A stretch of DNA of 49,154 nt, taken from the NCBI RefSeq assembly GCF_029813835.1, contig NZ_JARVKV010000054.1, forward strand, positions 1 through 49,154, given 5' to 3'. Below are positions 1 through 7,963 of the stretch, one piece after another (the stretch's first letter is position 1; each line of letters starts with the position of its first letter). The notes under the pieces were generated by a model, which was not told the origin of the DNA, searched no databases, and was given only the letters and a program-made list of their open reading frames with translations. The stretch comes from Streptomyces sp. DH37 (GTDB lineage Bacteria; Actinomycetota; Actinomycetes; Streptomycetales; Streptomycetaceae). A program made the position numbers and the translations under genes.

Positions 1-17
1 GGCGCACGCGGTGCGCC
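1..17. terminator. short GC hairpin at window edge
   Basis: Perfect inverted repeat GGCGCAC / GTGCGCC with a 3-base loop at the very start of the window. It may belong to the end of a gene lying outside the window. Nothing else in 1-128 looks coding apart from the trpD terminator. Confidence 0.3.
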
Positions 18-104
18 GGGGCCTCCCCCTGTCCGCGGCCTTTTCCGCGACCGTCTCCGTGGCCGTCCCCGCAGCCGTCCCCGGCCGCTGCGGGCCGTGC
101 GCGT

Positions 105-127
105 CCGCCCCCGGCCCGCGGGGGCGG
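105..127 (-). terminator. trpD terminator hairpin
   Basis: Perfect 8-bp stem (CCGCCCCC / GGGGGCGG) with a 7-base loop, ending one base before the trpD stop codon at 129. There is no U-tract, as is usual for Streptomyces terminators. Confidence 0.55.
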
Positions 128-128
128 C

Positions 129-1193
129 TCAGGCGTTGCTGGCCGCCACCCAGCGCTCCAGCGTCGCCTTGGCCGCGCCGGAGTCGATGGACTCCGCGGC
201 CCGCGCCATGCCCGCCGCGATCTGCTCGGCCAGCGGCGCGCCGGACGGCTCCAGGGCGACCAGCGCGGCGGCGGAGTTCAGCAGGACCGCGTCCCGTACG
301 GGGCCGGTCTCCCCTTCCAGCAGCCGCCGGGCCACGTCCGCGTTGTGGGCGGCGTCCGCGCCGCGCAGCGCCTCCAGCGGCACCGGGGAGATGCCGACGT
401 CGCGCGGGTCGAAGACCTCGGTGCGCACCCGGCCGTCCCGCACCACCCACACCGTCGAGGTGCCCGTCACGGTCAGCTCGTCCAGTCCGTCGTCGCCGCG
501 GAAGACCAGCGCGGACGTCCCCCGCTCGGCGAGCACGCCCGCCATGATCGGCGCCATCCGGGCGTCGGCGACCCCGGTGGCCTGGGCCTTCACCCGCGCC
601 GGGTTGGTCAGGGGGCCGAGGAAGTTGAAGATCGTCGCGATGCCCAGCTCCTTGCGGGCCGCGCCCGCGTGGCGCAGGGAGGGGTGGAACCTCACCGCGA
701 AGCAGAAGGTGATCCCGGCCTCCTCCGCGACCGCGGCGACCCGCTCGGGCCCGAGGTCCAGGTTGACGCCCAGCTTCTCCAGGACGTCCGAGGAACCGGA
801 GGCGCTGGAGGCCGCGCGGTTGCCGTGCTTGACGACGCGCGCGCCGGTGCCGGCCACCACGATCGAGGACATCGTCGAGATGTTCACCGTTCTGGCCCGG
901 TCGCCCCCGGTGCCGACGATGTCGACCGACGGGCCCGGCACCTCGATCACGTTGGCGTGCCCGTACATCGCCCGGACCAGCCCGGTGACCTCGTCCACCG
1001 TCTCGCCCTTGGCGCGCAGCGCCACCGCGAACCCGGCGATCTGGGCGTCGGTCGCCTCGCCGCGCATGATCTGGTCCATCGCCCACGCGGTGCTCCCGGC
1101 GGGCAGGTCCTCGCCGGCCAGCAGGGCGCTCAGCACGTCCGGCCAGGTGTGCGCCGCCACGGTGTCGCCTCCGGTGGTCGTAGCAGCGCTCAT
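129..1193 (-). CDS. trpD: anthranilate phosphoribosyltransferase
   Basis: Transfers the phosphoribosyl group of PRPP to anthranilate, the second step of tryptophan synthesis in the cytoplasm. At 354 aa it has the usual family length. The diagnostic GTGGD PRPP-binding motif, the following NIST segment and the KHGNRAASS anthranilate/PRPP loop are all present and intact. A GTG three codons upstream (1202) could also start the frame, but AGGAG lies 8 bases before the ATG at 1193 and would touch the GTG, so I chose the ATG. It lies downstream of qcrB on the same strand, but a very strong hairpin (1322-1357) separates them, so it probably has its own promoter in 1194-1321. No other trp genes are in the window. 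Confidence 0.96.
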   Translation of the reverse strand: MSAATTTGGDTVAAHTWPDVLSALLAGEDLPAGSTAWAMDQIMRGEATDAQIAGFAVALRAKGETVDEVTGLVRAMYGHANVIEVPGPSVDIVGTGGDRARTVNISTMSSIVVAGTGARVVKHGNRAASSASGSSDVLEKLGVNLDLGPERVAAVAEEAGITFCFAVRFHPSLRHAGAARKELGIATIFNFLGPLTNPARVKAQATGVADARMAPIMAGVLAERGTSALVFRGDDGLDELTVTGTSTVWVVRDGRVRTEVFDPRDVGISPVPLEALRGADAAHNADVARRLLEGETGPVRDAVLLNSAAALVALEPSGAPLAEQIAAGMARAAESIDSGAAKATLERWVAASNA

Positions 1194-1321
1194 GGGAATC
1201 ACTCCTGGCGTGGTCGGATGCGAGGGGCCGGATCGACGCGGCGGCCCGCGGCCAGCCTATCGGCGCGCCGCGCCGTCCACGGCCGCTGCCCGCAGTCCGG
1301 ACACGCCCGCGGACACCGGAA

Positions 1322-1357
1322 GGCCCCGGGTCCCTCCCGCGGGAGGGGCCCGGGGCC
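1322..1357 (-). terminator. terminator of the ctaE-qcrCAB operon
   Basis: 17-bp stem with one G-T wobble and a 2-base centre (GGCCCCGGG arm against CCCGGGGCC arm). It lies 41 bases past the qcrB stop, in the qcrB-trpD gap. Confidence 0.75.
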
Positions 1358-1398
1358 CTCGGTGTGGCGTTCTTCGGACGTGCCTTCGGGCGTACCCG

Positions 1399-3039
1399 TC
1401 AGTGGTGGCCGTGGTGGCCGCTGGTGAGCTCCTTGAACTCCTCCGCCGAGGGCTTCGGGATCTGGTTGCCCTCCCCGTAGTAGCCGCGGCTGAGCCTGGC
1501 GCGGAGCTTCTGGATCGGGCTGATCTTGCGGGTCACCCCGTTCTCGTCCGTCTCCGGGCCGATCTCCAGCGGCTTGTGCTGCTCGTGGGCCGTGAGGGTG
1601 TGGAGCTGCTCCTGCGAGAGCGGCTCGTGCACCTCGACGAACTCACCGTGCGGCAGCCGCTTGATGATGCCGCTCTCGCGGCCGTGCAGCACCTTCTCGC
1701 GGTCGCGCCGCTGCAGACCCAGGCAGATCCGCTTGGTGACGATGAAGGTGAGCACCGGACCCACGAAGAACAGGATCCGCACCGCCCAGGTGATGGCGTT
1801 GATCGACAGGTGGAAGTGCGTGGCCCACAGGTCGTTGCCGCCGCCGACGAGCAGGATGAAGTACAGGGCGATCCAGGCCGCGCCGAACGCGGTGCGCGTC
1901 GGGGCGTTGCGCGGGCGGTCCAGGATGTGGTGCTCGCGCTTGTCCCCGGTGACCCAGGACTCGATGAACGGGTACACCGCGATCGCCGCCAGGATCAGCG
2001 GGAAGATCATCAGCGGGACGAGCACGCCCAGGGCGAGCGTGTAGCCGCCCGGGATGACGATCTCCCAGCCGGGCATCGCGCGGATCAGGCCCTCGGAGAA
2101 GCCCATGTACCAGTCGGGCTGCGCGTTGGTGGACACCTGGTCCGGCCGGTACGGGCCCAGCACCCAGATCGGGTTGATGCTGAACGTCGCGGAGATGACC
2201 GCGATGATGCCGAAGACCAGGAAGAAGAAGCCTCCCGCCTTGGCCATGTAGACCGGCAGCAGCGGCATGCCGACGACGTTCTTCTCGGTCCGGCCGGGAC
2301 CGGCGAACTGGGTGTGCTTGTGGTAGAAGACCAGGATCAGGTGCGCCACCACGAGCCCCAGCATGATGCCGGGCAGCAGCAGGACGTGGGCCACGAAGAA
2401 CCGCGGGATGATCTCCGTCCCCGGGAACTCCCCGCCGTACAGGAACATGGCCAGGTACGAGCCGACCACCGGCATGGAGAGGATCGCGCCCTCCATGAAG
2501 CGCAGGCCGGTGCCCGACAGCAGGTCGTCCGGCAGGGAGTAGCCGGTGAAGCCGGTGAACATGCCCAGCACCAGCAGCAGGAAGCCGAACAGCCAGTTGA
2601 TCTCGCGCGGCTTGCGGAAGGCGCCGGTGAAGAACACGCGCATCATGTGGACGAACATGCCCACCAGGAACACCAGCGCGGCCCAGTGGTGGATCTGCCG
2701 CACGAGCAGGCCGCCGCGGACGTCGAAGCTGATGTCCAGGGTCGAGGCGTACGCCTCCGACATGTGCACACCCTGCATCGGCACGTAGGTGCCGTGGTAC
2801 TCGATCTCCGCCATGCTCGGGTGGAAGAACAGCGTCAGGTAGACACCGGTCAGGATGATGATGATGAAGCTGTAGAGACAGACCTCTCCGAGCATGAAGG
2901 ACCAGTGGTCCGGAAAGATCTTCCGCATGTTGGCCTTGGCCAGGGTGTAGATGCCCAGGCGGCCGTCGGCCCAGTCCGCGACCCGCTCACCGGCGGGCGC
3001 CTTGCCCCGGCGCTTCGGGGCGTCGCCTGCAGTACTCAT
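1399..3039 (-). CDS. qcrB: cytochrome bc1 complex cytochrome b subunit
   Basis: Membrane cytochrome b of the actinobacterial menaquinol:cytochrome c oxidoreductase (complex III), which forms a supercomplex with the aa3 oxidase. The protein is 546 aa, longer than mitochondrial cytochrome b because of the actinobacterial hydrophilic C-terminal extension. Many hydrophobic segments, the GTGLRF region and repeated His-containing helices (QIHHWAAL, FFVAHVLLLP) supply the two heme b sites. A PDW-type quinol-site motif appears as NAQPDWYMGF. The start is the ATG at 3039, which overlaps the qcrA stop (ATGA). A longer upstream frame exists but is shadow. It is the last gene of the operon and ends in a His-rich tail. 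Confidence 0.97.
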   Translation of the reverse strand: MSTAGDAPKRRGKAPAGERVADWADGRLGIYTLAKANMRKIFPDHWSFMLGEVCLYSFIIIILTGVYLTLFFHPSMAEIEYHGTYVPMQGVHMSEAYASTLDISFDVRGGLLVRQIHHWAALVFLVGMFVHMMRVFFTGAFRKPREINWLFGFLLLVLGMFTGFTGYSLPDDLLSGTGLRFMEGAILSMPVVGSYLAMFLYGGEFPGTEIIPRFFVAHVLLLPGIMLGLVVAHLILVFYHKHTQFAGPGRTEKNVVGMPLLPVYMAKAGGFFFLVFGIIAVISATFSINPIWVLGPYRPDQVSTNAQPDWYMGFSEGLIRAMPGWEIVIPGGYTLALGVLVPLMIFPLILAAIAVYPFIESWVTGDKREHHILDRPRNAPTRTAFGAAWIALYFILLVGGGNDLWATHFHLSINAITWAVRILFFVGPVLTFIVTKRICLGLQRRDREKVLHGRESGIIKRLPHGEFVEVHEPLSQEQLHTLTAHEQHKPLEIGPETDENGVTRKISPIQKLRARLSRGYYGEGNQIPKPSAEEFKELTSGHHGHH

Positions 3040-4103
3040 CCGCGCTCCCAGAAGGTGGGGCCGACGGGCTCCGCGAAGTCGCCCTGCGCCTCGAGGAAAC
3101 CGTCTTCGTTGACACTGATCCGCAGCTGCGGCAGGGGGTGACCGGCCGGGCCGAAGATCACACGCGCTCCGTCGGCCAGGTCGAACGTCGACTGGTGGCA
3201 CGGGCACAGCACGTGGTGGGTCTGCTGTTCGTACAGGGTGACCGGGCAGCCCACGTGGGTGCAGATCCGGGAGAAGGCGACGATGCCCTCGTGGGACCAG
3301 TCCAGCTCCTGCTTGTCCTTGATGTCCTCGGGCTCCAGCCGGATGAGCATGACCGCGGCCTTGGCGATCTCCGTCTGGAACTCGTGGCTGCCCTCCTCCA
3401 GACCCTCGGGCTGGACCATGACCAGCGAGCCGACGGTGACGTCCTCCGGGCGCAGCGGCTCGCCGGTGTTCTGGTTGACGAGCAGCTTGCCCTTCTCCCA
3501 CGCGGTGTGGCGGAGCTTGTCCTCCGGCAGGGGGCCGAGGTCGCGCAGCAGCACCACGCCGGAGAGCGGCACCAGGGCCAGCGCGCCGAACATCGTGTTG
3601 CGGACGAGCTTGCGCCGCCCGATCTGCGACTCCTTGGCGCCCTGGTGGAAGTCGGCGAGGACCTTCTCCTTGGTCGGCGCGTCGGCCTCGACCGGGTGGC
3701 GCTCGCCGATCAGCTCGTGGTCGGACATCAGCGTGCGGCCCCAGTGGACCGCGCCGGCGCCGATGCAGAACAGGGCGGTGCCCAGGGTCAGGCCGAGCGT
3801 GAAGTTCAGGGCGCTGATCTCGCCCAGCGGCCAGACGAGGATGTACTGGTCGATGGGGATGAGCACGTACGCGACGATGAAGCCGATGGTGGCCAGCATC
3901 GACACCGTGAACAGCAGGGCGACGACGCGCTCGGAGCGCTTGGCGGCCCGCTCGTCGATGTCCTGGATGCGCGGCTCGTGGGGCGGCAGCCCCGGGTCGG
4001 CGAACGGGTTCTCCGCCCGGGTCGCCACCTCGCCGTGGGCGCCCTCGCGCCGTCCCGGCAGGTTCTCTTCTGGCACGTCGTGGGATCCGGTGTGGCTACT
4101 CAT
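3036..4103 (-). CDS. qcrA: Rieske iron-sulfur subunit of cytochrome bc1 complex
   Basis: Iron-sulfur protein that carries electrons from menaquinol to the diheme cytochrome QcrC. The protein is 355 aa. The cytoplasmic N-terminus is followed by three hydrophobic segments (about residues 58-82, 98-118 and 168-188), the actinobacterial three-helix form rather than the usual single anchor. The Rieske ligands are complete: C281-x-H283 and C300-x-x-H303, with the disulfide pair C286 and C302. The start ATG (4103) overlaps the qcrC stop by four bases, and its own stop overlaps the qcrB start. Translational coupling across qcrC-qcrA-qcrB is therefore very likely. Confidence 0.97.
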   Translation of the reverse strand: MSSHTGSHDVPEENLPGRREGAHGEVATRAENPFADPGLPPHEPRIQDIDERAAKRSERVVALLFTVSMLATIGFIVAYVLIPIDQYILVWPLGEISALNFTLGLTLGTALFCIGAGAVHWGRTLMSDHELIGERHPVEADAPTKEKVLADFHQGAKESQIGRRKLVRNTMFGALALVPLSGVVLLRDLGPLPEDKLRHTAWEKGKLLVNQNTGEPLRPEDVTVGSLVMVQPEGLEEGSHEFQTEIAKAAVMLIRLEPEDIKDKQELDWSHEGIVAFSRICTHVGCPVTLYEQQTHHVLCPCHQSTFDLADGARVIFGPAGHPLPQLRISVNEDGFLEAQGDFAEPVGPTFWERG

Positions 4104-4909
4104 GACTTCCTGGCCTTGGCGGTACGCGCCGCGACCCACACGGCGACGCCGATCAGAAGGGCGAGGACGATGGTCCACGCGAACATGCCCTCGGCGACCG
4201 GGCCGAAGCCGCCCAGCTTGAAGCCGCCGGGAGACTTCTCGTCCTCACCCTGGACGTCGTTGATGTAGGCGATGATCTCCCGCTTCTCCTTCTCCGGCAG
4301 CACCGTGTCGGGGAAGACGGGCATGTTCTGCGGGCCGTGGAGCATCGCCTCGTAGATGTGCTTGTCGGAGACGCCGTCGAGCTCGGGAGCGTACTTGCCG
4401 TTGGTGAGGGCGCCGCCCTCACCGGTGAAGTTGTGGCACTGCGCGCAGTTGGTGCGGAACAGCTCGCCGCCCGCGGCGCTGTCGGCGCCGGAGGGGTCGT
4501 ACTGCTCCTCCGTCGGGATGCTCGGACCGGGGCCCAGCGAGGCGACGTACGCAGCGAGCTGGTCGATCTGCGCCTGGGTGTAGACCTGCGGCTTCTTGGG
4601 CGCCTGGGCGCCCGGGGACTGGGCCGGCATGCGGCCGGTGCCCACCTGGAAGTCTACGGCCGCGGCGCCGACGCCGACGAGGCTGGGACCGTCACTCGTG
4701 CCCTGGCCGCCGGTTCCGTGGCAACTGGAGCAGCCGGTGGCGTAGAGCTTCTTGCCCTCCTCGATGGCGAGGGACTGGGCCGACGTGTCGGCCTTCGCCT
4801 CGTCCGCGGGAGCGAACGCGGCGTACAGCCCCCCGGTGGCCGCCAGCGCGAAGAGTAGGACGACGAGCGCCGCCAGCGGATGGCGCCGTCGTGCGGAGAG
4901 CTTTTTCAC
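4100..4909 (-). CDS. qcrC: diheme cytochrome c subunit of cytochrome bc1 complex
   Basis: Membrane-anchored c1-type cytochrome with two c-hemes, passing electrons directly to the CuA centre of the aa3 oxidase in organisms with no soluble cytochrome c. The protein is 269 aa with an N-terminal hydrophobic signal/anchor (residues 10-34), heme motifs C60SSCH64 and C155AQCH159, candidate axial methionines M94 and M196, and a C-terminal membrane helix (about 243-262) followed by a basic tail. It lies 55 bases after ctaE on the same strand and overlaps qcrA, so it is the second gene of ctaE-qcrCAB. Confidence 0.97.
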   Translation of the reverse strand: MKKLSARRRHPLAALVVLLFALAATGGLYAAFAPADEAKADTSAQSLAIEEGKKLYATGCSSCHGTGGQGTSDGPSLVGVGAAAVDFQVGTGRMPAQSPGAQAPKKPQVYTQAQIDQLAAYVASLGPGPSIPTEEQYDPSGADSAAGGELFRTNCAQCHNFTGEGGALTNGKYAPELDGVSDKHIYEAMLHGPQNMPVFPDTVLPEKEKREIIAYINDVQGEDEKSPGGFKLGGFGPVAEGMFAWTIVLALLIGVAVWVAARTAKARKS

Positions 4910-4964
4910 GGATTACCCCGGTGTCAGGATCTTCTGCGTCGATGCTTCTGGCTGTACTGCCTGA

Positions 4965-5573
4965 TCACTTGATCAGGTAGATGGTGGCGAAGAGGCCGAT
5001 CCAGACGACATCGACGAAGTGCCAGTAATAGGACACCACGATGGCCGCAGTGGCCTGGTGGTGCGTGAAGCGCCGTGCCATGTACGTCCGGCCGAGGACG
5101 AACAGGAAGGCGATCAGGCCGCCCGTCACGTGGAGGCCGTGGAAGCCGGTGGTCAGGTAGAACGCCGACCCGTACGGCCCCGAGGAGATCGAGACGCCCT
5201 CGTGGACCAGCTCGGTGTACTCGAAGACCTGGCCGCCGATGAAGATCGCACCCATGATGAAGGTGATCACGAACCACAGGCGCAGTCTCTTCACGTCACC
5301 GCGCTCGGCGGCGAAGACGCCGAGCTGGCAGGTGAGGGAGGAGAGCACCAGGATCGTGGTGTTCGTCGCCGCGAACGGAAGGTTGAGGATGTCCGCCTCT
5401 CCCGTCCAGTACTCGGCTCCCGTCACCGACCGAAGGGTGAAGTACATCGCGAAGAGGGCCGCGAAGAACATCAGCTCGGAACTCAGCCAGATGATGGTTC
5501 CGACGCTGGTGAGGTTCGGCCTGTTCACCGACGGGTGCGCGTGCCCGGTATCTACTGCTGTTGCTGTCGCCAC
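4965..5573 (-). CDS. ctaE: cytochrome c oxidase subunit III
   Basis: Subunit III of the aa3 cytochrome c oxidase (complex IV). The 202-aa protein has five hydrophobic helices, the short actinobacterial form, and the conserved FHGLHVTGGL motif. The GTG at 5573 gives the expected N-terminus (VATATAVDTGHAHPSVNRP). No Shine-Dalgarno precedes it. Instead a -10-like CATAAT lies exactly six bases upstream, inside a perfect 15-bp palindrome, so the mRNA may be leaderless. It is the first gene of an operon with qcrCAB, while the catalytic subunits ctaC and ctaD lie in a separate operon 2 kb upstream. Confidence 0.95.
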   Translation of the reverse strand: MATATAVDTGHAHPSVNRPNLTSVGTIIWLSSELMFFAALFAMYFTLRSVTGAEYWTGEADILNLPFAATNTTILVLSSLTCQLGVFAAERGDVKRLRLWFVITFIMGAIFIGGQVFEYTELVHEGVSISSGPYGSAFYLTTGFHGLHVTGGLIAFLFVLGRTYMARRFTHHQATAAIVVSYYWHFVDVVWIGLFATIYLIK

Positions 5574-5574
5574 G

Positions 5575-5589
5575 CCGACATTATGTCGG
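5575..5589 (-). promoter_or_regulatory. palindrome overlapping putative ctaE promoter
   Basis: CCGACATTATGTCGG is a perfect inverted repeat (7-1-7). On the minus strand it contains CATAAT (5585 to 5580), six bases before the GTG start. It could be an operator over the -10 element or simply a symmetric promoter. No convincing -35 is visible. Confidence 0.45.
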
Positions 5590-5734
5590 TCGCTTATCCG
5601 GCCCTCACCTCGGGGGGTCCTGTTCGGTGTGTCAACCGCCCGTGTCCTGCTCAGACAGCCCATCCCGGGGCCTTCCGGATCCCTGACGGGCGGGCTCGGG
5701 ACGGAGTAGCATCCGCCAACAACGGCATACGCGA

Positions 5735-5768
5735 CCCATGGCCCCATGCCCCATGGACCCATGGACCT
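5735..5768. repeat. CCCATG tandem repeats
   Basis: Four closely spaced CCCATG(G) units lie just upstream of the receiver-like gene. They create several out-of-frame ATGs in its leader. Confidence 0.5.
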
Positions 5769-5787
5769 TTGAGGACACGGAGGAACC

Positions 5788-6189
5788 ATGCAGCCGACCG
5801 CCACGGTGCTGGTCTACAGCGACGACGCCAACACCCGCGAGCAGGTGCGGCTGGCCGCCGGGCGCCGCCCGGCCGCCGACGTGCCGCCGGTCGAGTACGT
5901 GGAGTGCGCCACGCTGCCCGCGGTGATCGCCGCGCTGGAGGAGGGCGGCATCGACGTCTGCGTGCTGGACGGCGAGGCGGTGCCCGCCGGCGGGATGGGC
6001 GTGTGCCGCCAGATCAAGGACGAGATCTTCGACTGCCCGCCCGTCCTGCTGCTGATCGGCCGCCCGCAGGACGCCTGGCTGGCCACCTGGAGCCGGGCGG
6101 AGGCCGCGGTCGCGCACCCGGTCGACCCGGTTCTCCTGGCCGACGCCCTGGCCGGGCTGCTGCGCGGCGTGCGGCACGCGGCCGCCTGA
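5788..6189 (+). CDS. orphan receiver-like (pseudo-response-regulator) protein
   Basis: 133-aa protein resembling a CheY receiver domain with no output domain. Visible receiver features are a beta-1 strand followed by the acidic pair D12-D13, a phospho-acceptor-like D61 after the hydrophobic VCVL strand, and a fourth strand LLLI. The usual Ser/Thr is missing (IGRPQ) and the conserved Lys of the K-P motif is His110-Pro111, so normal phosphotransfer is doubtful. GAGG lies about 15 bases before the ATG within AACC, a modest Shine-Dalgarno. It is divergent from ctaE and convergent with the L,D-transpeptidase, from which a strong hairpin separates it. I infer a protein-interaction or regulatory role connected to the oxidase locus from position only. 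Confidence 0.75.
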   Translation: MQPTATVLVYSDDANTREQVRLAAGRRPAADVPPVEYVECATLPAVIAALEEGGIDVCVLDGEAVPAGGMGVCRQIKDEIFDCPPVLLLIGRPQDAWLATWSRAEAAVAHPVDPVLLADALAGLLRGVRHAAA

Positions 6190-6202
6190 GCGCACCCGCG
6201 GC

Positions 6203-6242
6203 ACGGGCCGCGCCGGCACCCGGAGGTGCCGGCGCGGCCCGT
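6203..6242. terminator. bidirectional terminator
   Basis: Perfect 18-bp stem with a CGGA loop between two convergent genes. The ACGGGCC arm pairs with GGCCCGT, and CGCCCTTT follows on the plus strand. Confidence 0.8.
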
Positions 6243-6267
6243 CGCCCTTTCCGGGGCCCCGCCCGGG

Positions 6268-7461
6268 TCAGCTCAGGGCGCTGCCCCGGCGCCACTGCTC
6301 CCAGGAGAGGTTCCAGTCGCCGAGGCCGTTGCCGAAGGCGGGCATCTTCGGCCCGTCCCCGCCCACGTGCCGGACGATGTCCCCCTGTCGGACGGCGTGG
6401 AAGAACCAGCGGGCGTTCTCGGTGCTCATGCCCGTGCAGCCGTGGCTGACGTTGTCCCGGCCGTGGTGCGCCGCCGACCAGGGCGCCGCGTGGACGAACT
6501 CGCCGCTGTCGGTGAGCTGGGTGGCCCACTGGACGTCGAGGTCGTAGGACTCGGCGCTGCCCTCGGGGATGCCGATGCTGGTACCGGTCATGCGTACGGC
6601 GGCTTGCCGGCCGAGCACCACCTTGACGCCCTCGCGGGTGCGGAACCCGGGCTTGCCGGTGGTGACCGGGATGGTCCGGACGACCTCGCCGTTCCTCCGG
6701 ACGGTCATCGTGGTCCTGTCGATGTCGACGACGGCCTCGACGCGGTCGCCCGTCCGGATGCGCAGCGGCTCCGTCCCGCCGCCGCGCAGCCCCTCGCGGA
6801 TCCACAGGCCCTCCAGGTTGCCGCGCGCCACGACGGTGGCGTGCGCGGGCCAGTAGGCGCGCGGGCGGTAGTGGAGCGTCCTGTCGTCCATCCAGCGCCA
6901 GGAGCCCTCGACGGCGGGGGTGGACTCCACCGTCAGCGCGCGCTCCACGATCGCGCGCTGCCCCGCGCTCCTGACCGGCCGGCTGAGTTCGGCGGTGATG
7001 GGCTGGCCGACGCCGTAGGTGCCGTCGTCCGGACCGAGGTCGACCTCCAGCCTCTTGCCCCCGGTCGCCGGGCGCGTGGTGAGCTCGGCGGTACGGCGGC
7101 CGGGGGCGCCGTCGTCGCGCTCGGTGCCGACGACGACGGTGTAGCGCATGGCACCGGCCGGCGGGGTGTCGCTGCGCCAGCGGGAGCCGTCGGCGGAGAG
7201 CTCGCCGGTCAGGCGGCGGCCCGCCGTGTCGACCGCGCGGACGTCCGTGATGCGGCTGCCGTCGCGGGCGGTGATCTCGAGGGGCTTGTCCGGGTCGGCG
7301 GTGCGGCCGTCCTCTCCGGCGCTCAGCGCGACGTGCGCGGTGGCGTCGTGAGGAGCCGCGTCCTGAGGCTGCTCGCCGCTGCTGCAGGCGGCGGGTCCCA
7401 CCGCGAGCGGCGCGAGCACCAGGAAGCAGATCATTGCTGTCCTGCGTGATCCACGACTCAT
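6268..7461 (-). CDS. lipoprotein L,D-transpeptidase (YkuD family)
   Basis: Extracytoplasmic enzyme expected to make 3-3 crosslinks in peptidoglycan. The protein is 397 aa, with a basic N-terminus, a hydrophobic segment and a likely lipobox ending at C26 (GPAAC; the -3 Pro is not ideal). Two immunoglobulin-like regions follow (about 45-145 and 145-250), as in mycobacterial LdtMt2, then a YkuD catalytic domain with the SHGCTGM motif whose nucleophile is C342. A conserved AAP-W-S-A segment precedes it. It lies between the two oxidase operons on the minus strand but is insulated by hairpins on both sides, so it is probably transcribed alone. Confidence 0.92.
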   Translation of the reverse strand: MSRGSRRTAMICFLVLAPLAVGPAACSSGEQPQDAAPHDATAHVALSAGEDGRTADPDKPLEITARDGSRITDVRAVDTAGRRLTGELSADGSRWRSDTPPAGAMRYTVVVGTERDDGAPGRRTAELTTRPATGGKRLEVDLGPDDGTYGVGQPITAELSRPVRSAGQRAIVERALTVESTPAVEGSWRWMDDRTLHYRPRAYWPAHATVVARGNLEGLWIREGLRGGGTEPLRIRTGDRVEAVVDIDRTTMTVRRNGEVVRTIPVTTGKPGFRTREGVKVVLGRQAAVRMTGTSIGIPEGSAESYDLDVQWATQLTDSGEFVHAAPWSAAHHGRDNVSHGCTGMSTENARWFFHAVRQGDIVRHVGGDGPKMPAFGNGLGDWNLSWEQWRRGSALS

Positions 7462-7511
7462 GCTGCCACGGTAGGAACGCTGGTCGGAACGGACGAGCCG
7501 GATACGTACGA

Positions 7512-7548
7512 ACGGGTCACCTCCGGAGCGTGTCCGGAGGTGACCCGT
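7512..7548 (-). terminator. terminator of ctaCDF operon
   Basis: Perfect 16-bp stem (ACGGGTCACC arm) with a 5-base loop, 16 bases beyond the ctaF stop codon. Confidence 0.75.
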
Positions 7549-7564
7549 GCGTGATGGGGTAGTG

Positions 7565-7963
7565 CTACTGGTTCTGGTTCTCGCCGTGGTAGTACTCGAA
7601 GACCCAGCCGAAGAGGCCGATGAGGATGATCGGCGTCGAGATGTACACCAGCCACCATCCGATGGCGACGCCGAGGAAGGCCAGCGCGCCTCCGACGGCC
7701 AGGGCCAGCGGCTGCCAGCTGTGCGGGCTGAAGAAGCCCAGCTCGCCGGCGTCGTCGGCGACGTCCGCGTCCTTGTTGTCCTGCGCCCCGGTGTCCACCC
7801 GCCGGGCCGTGAAGGCCAGGTAGTAGCCGATCATGATCGACAGGCCGAAGGACATGAACAGCGCGGTGGTGCCGACCGGCTCCTTGGACCAGAGTCCGTA
7901 GATGATGGCGACGGCCAGGATGAAGACCGACAGCCAGATGAACATGCGTCCCTGGATCTTCAC
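7565..7963 (-). CDS. ctaF: cytochrome c oxidase subunit IV (actinobacterial)
   Basis: Small accessory membrane subunit of the actinobacterial aa3 oxidase. The 132-aa protein has four hydrophobic segments (about residues 5-24, 31-50, 83-104 and 106-124) and ends in a hydrophilic FEYYHGENQNQ tail typical of the family. The GTG start at 7963 overlaps the ctaD stop (GTGA), indicating translational coupling. It is the last gene of ctaC-ctaD-ctaF. Confidence 0.93.
   Translation of the reverse strand: MKIQGRMFIWLSVFILAVAIIYGLWSKEPVGTTALFMSFGLSIMIGYYLAFTARRVDTGAQDNKDADVADDAGELGFFSPHSWQPLALAVGGALAFLGVAIGWWLVYISTPIILIGLFGWVFEYYHGENQNQ

Noticed and set aside
1194..1398. trpD as a member of the qcr operon
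   Set aside because: A 17-bp hairpin directly after qcrB makes cotranscription unlikely.
97..3141. Very long plus-strand open frame opposite trpD and qcrBA
   Set aside because: It is a high-GC shadow of well-identified minus-strand genes, with Arg/Ala/Gly-rich translation and no domain. The same applies to other long antisense frames, such as 8047-12489, 20912-24052, 24182-28111 and 44486-48415 beyond the regulator.
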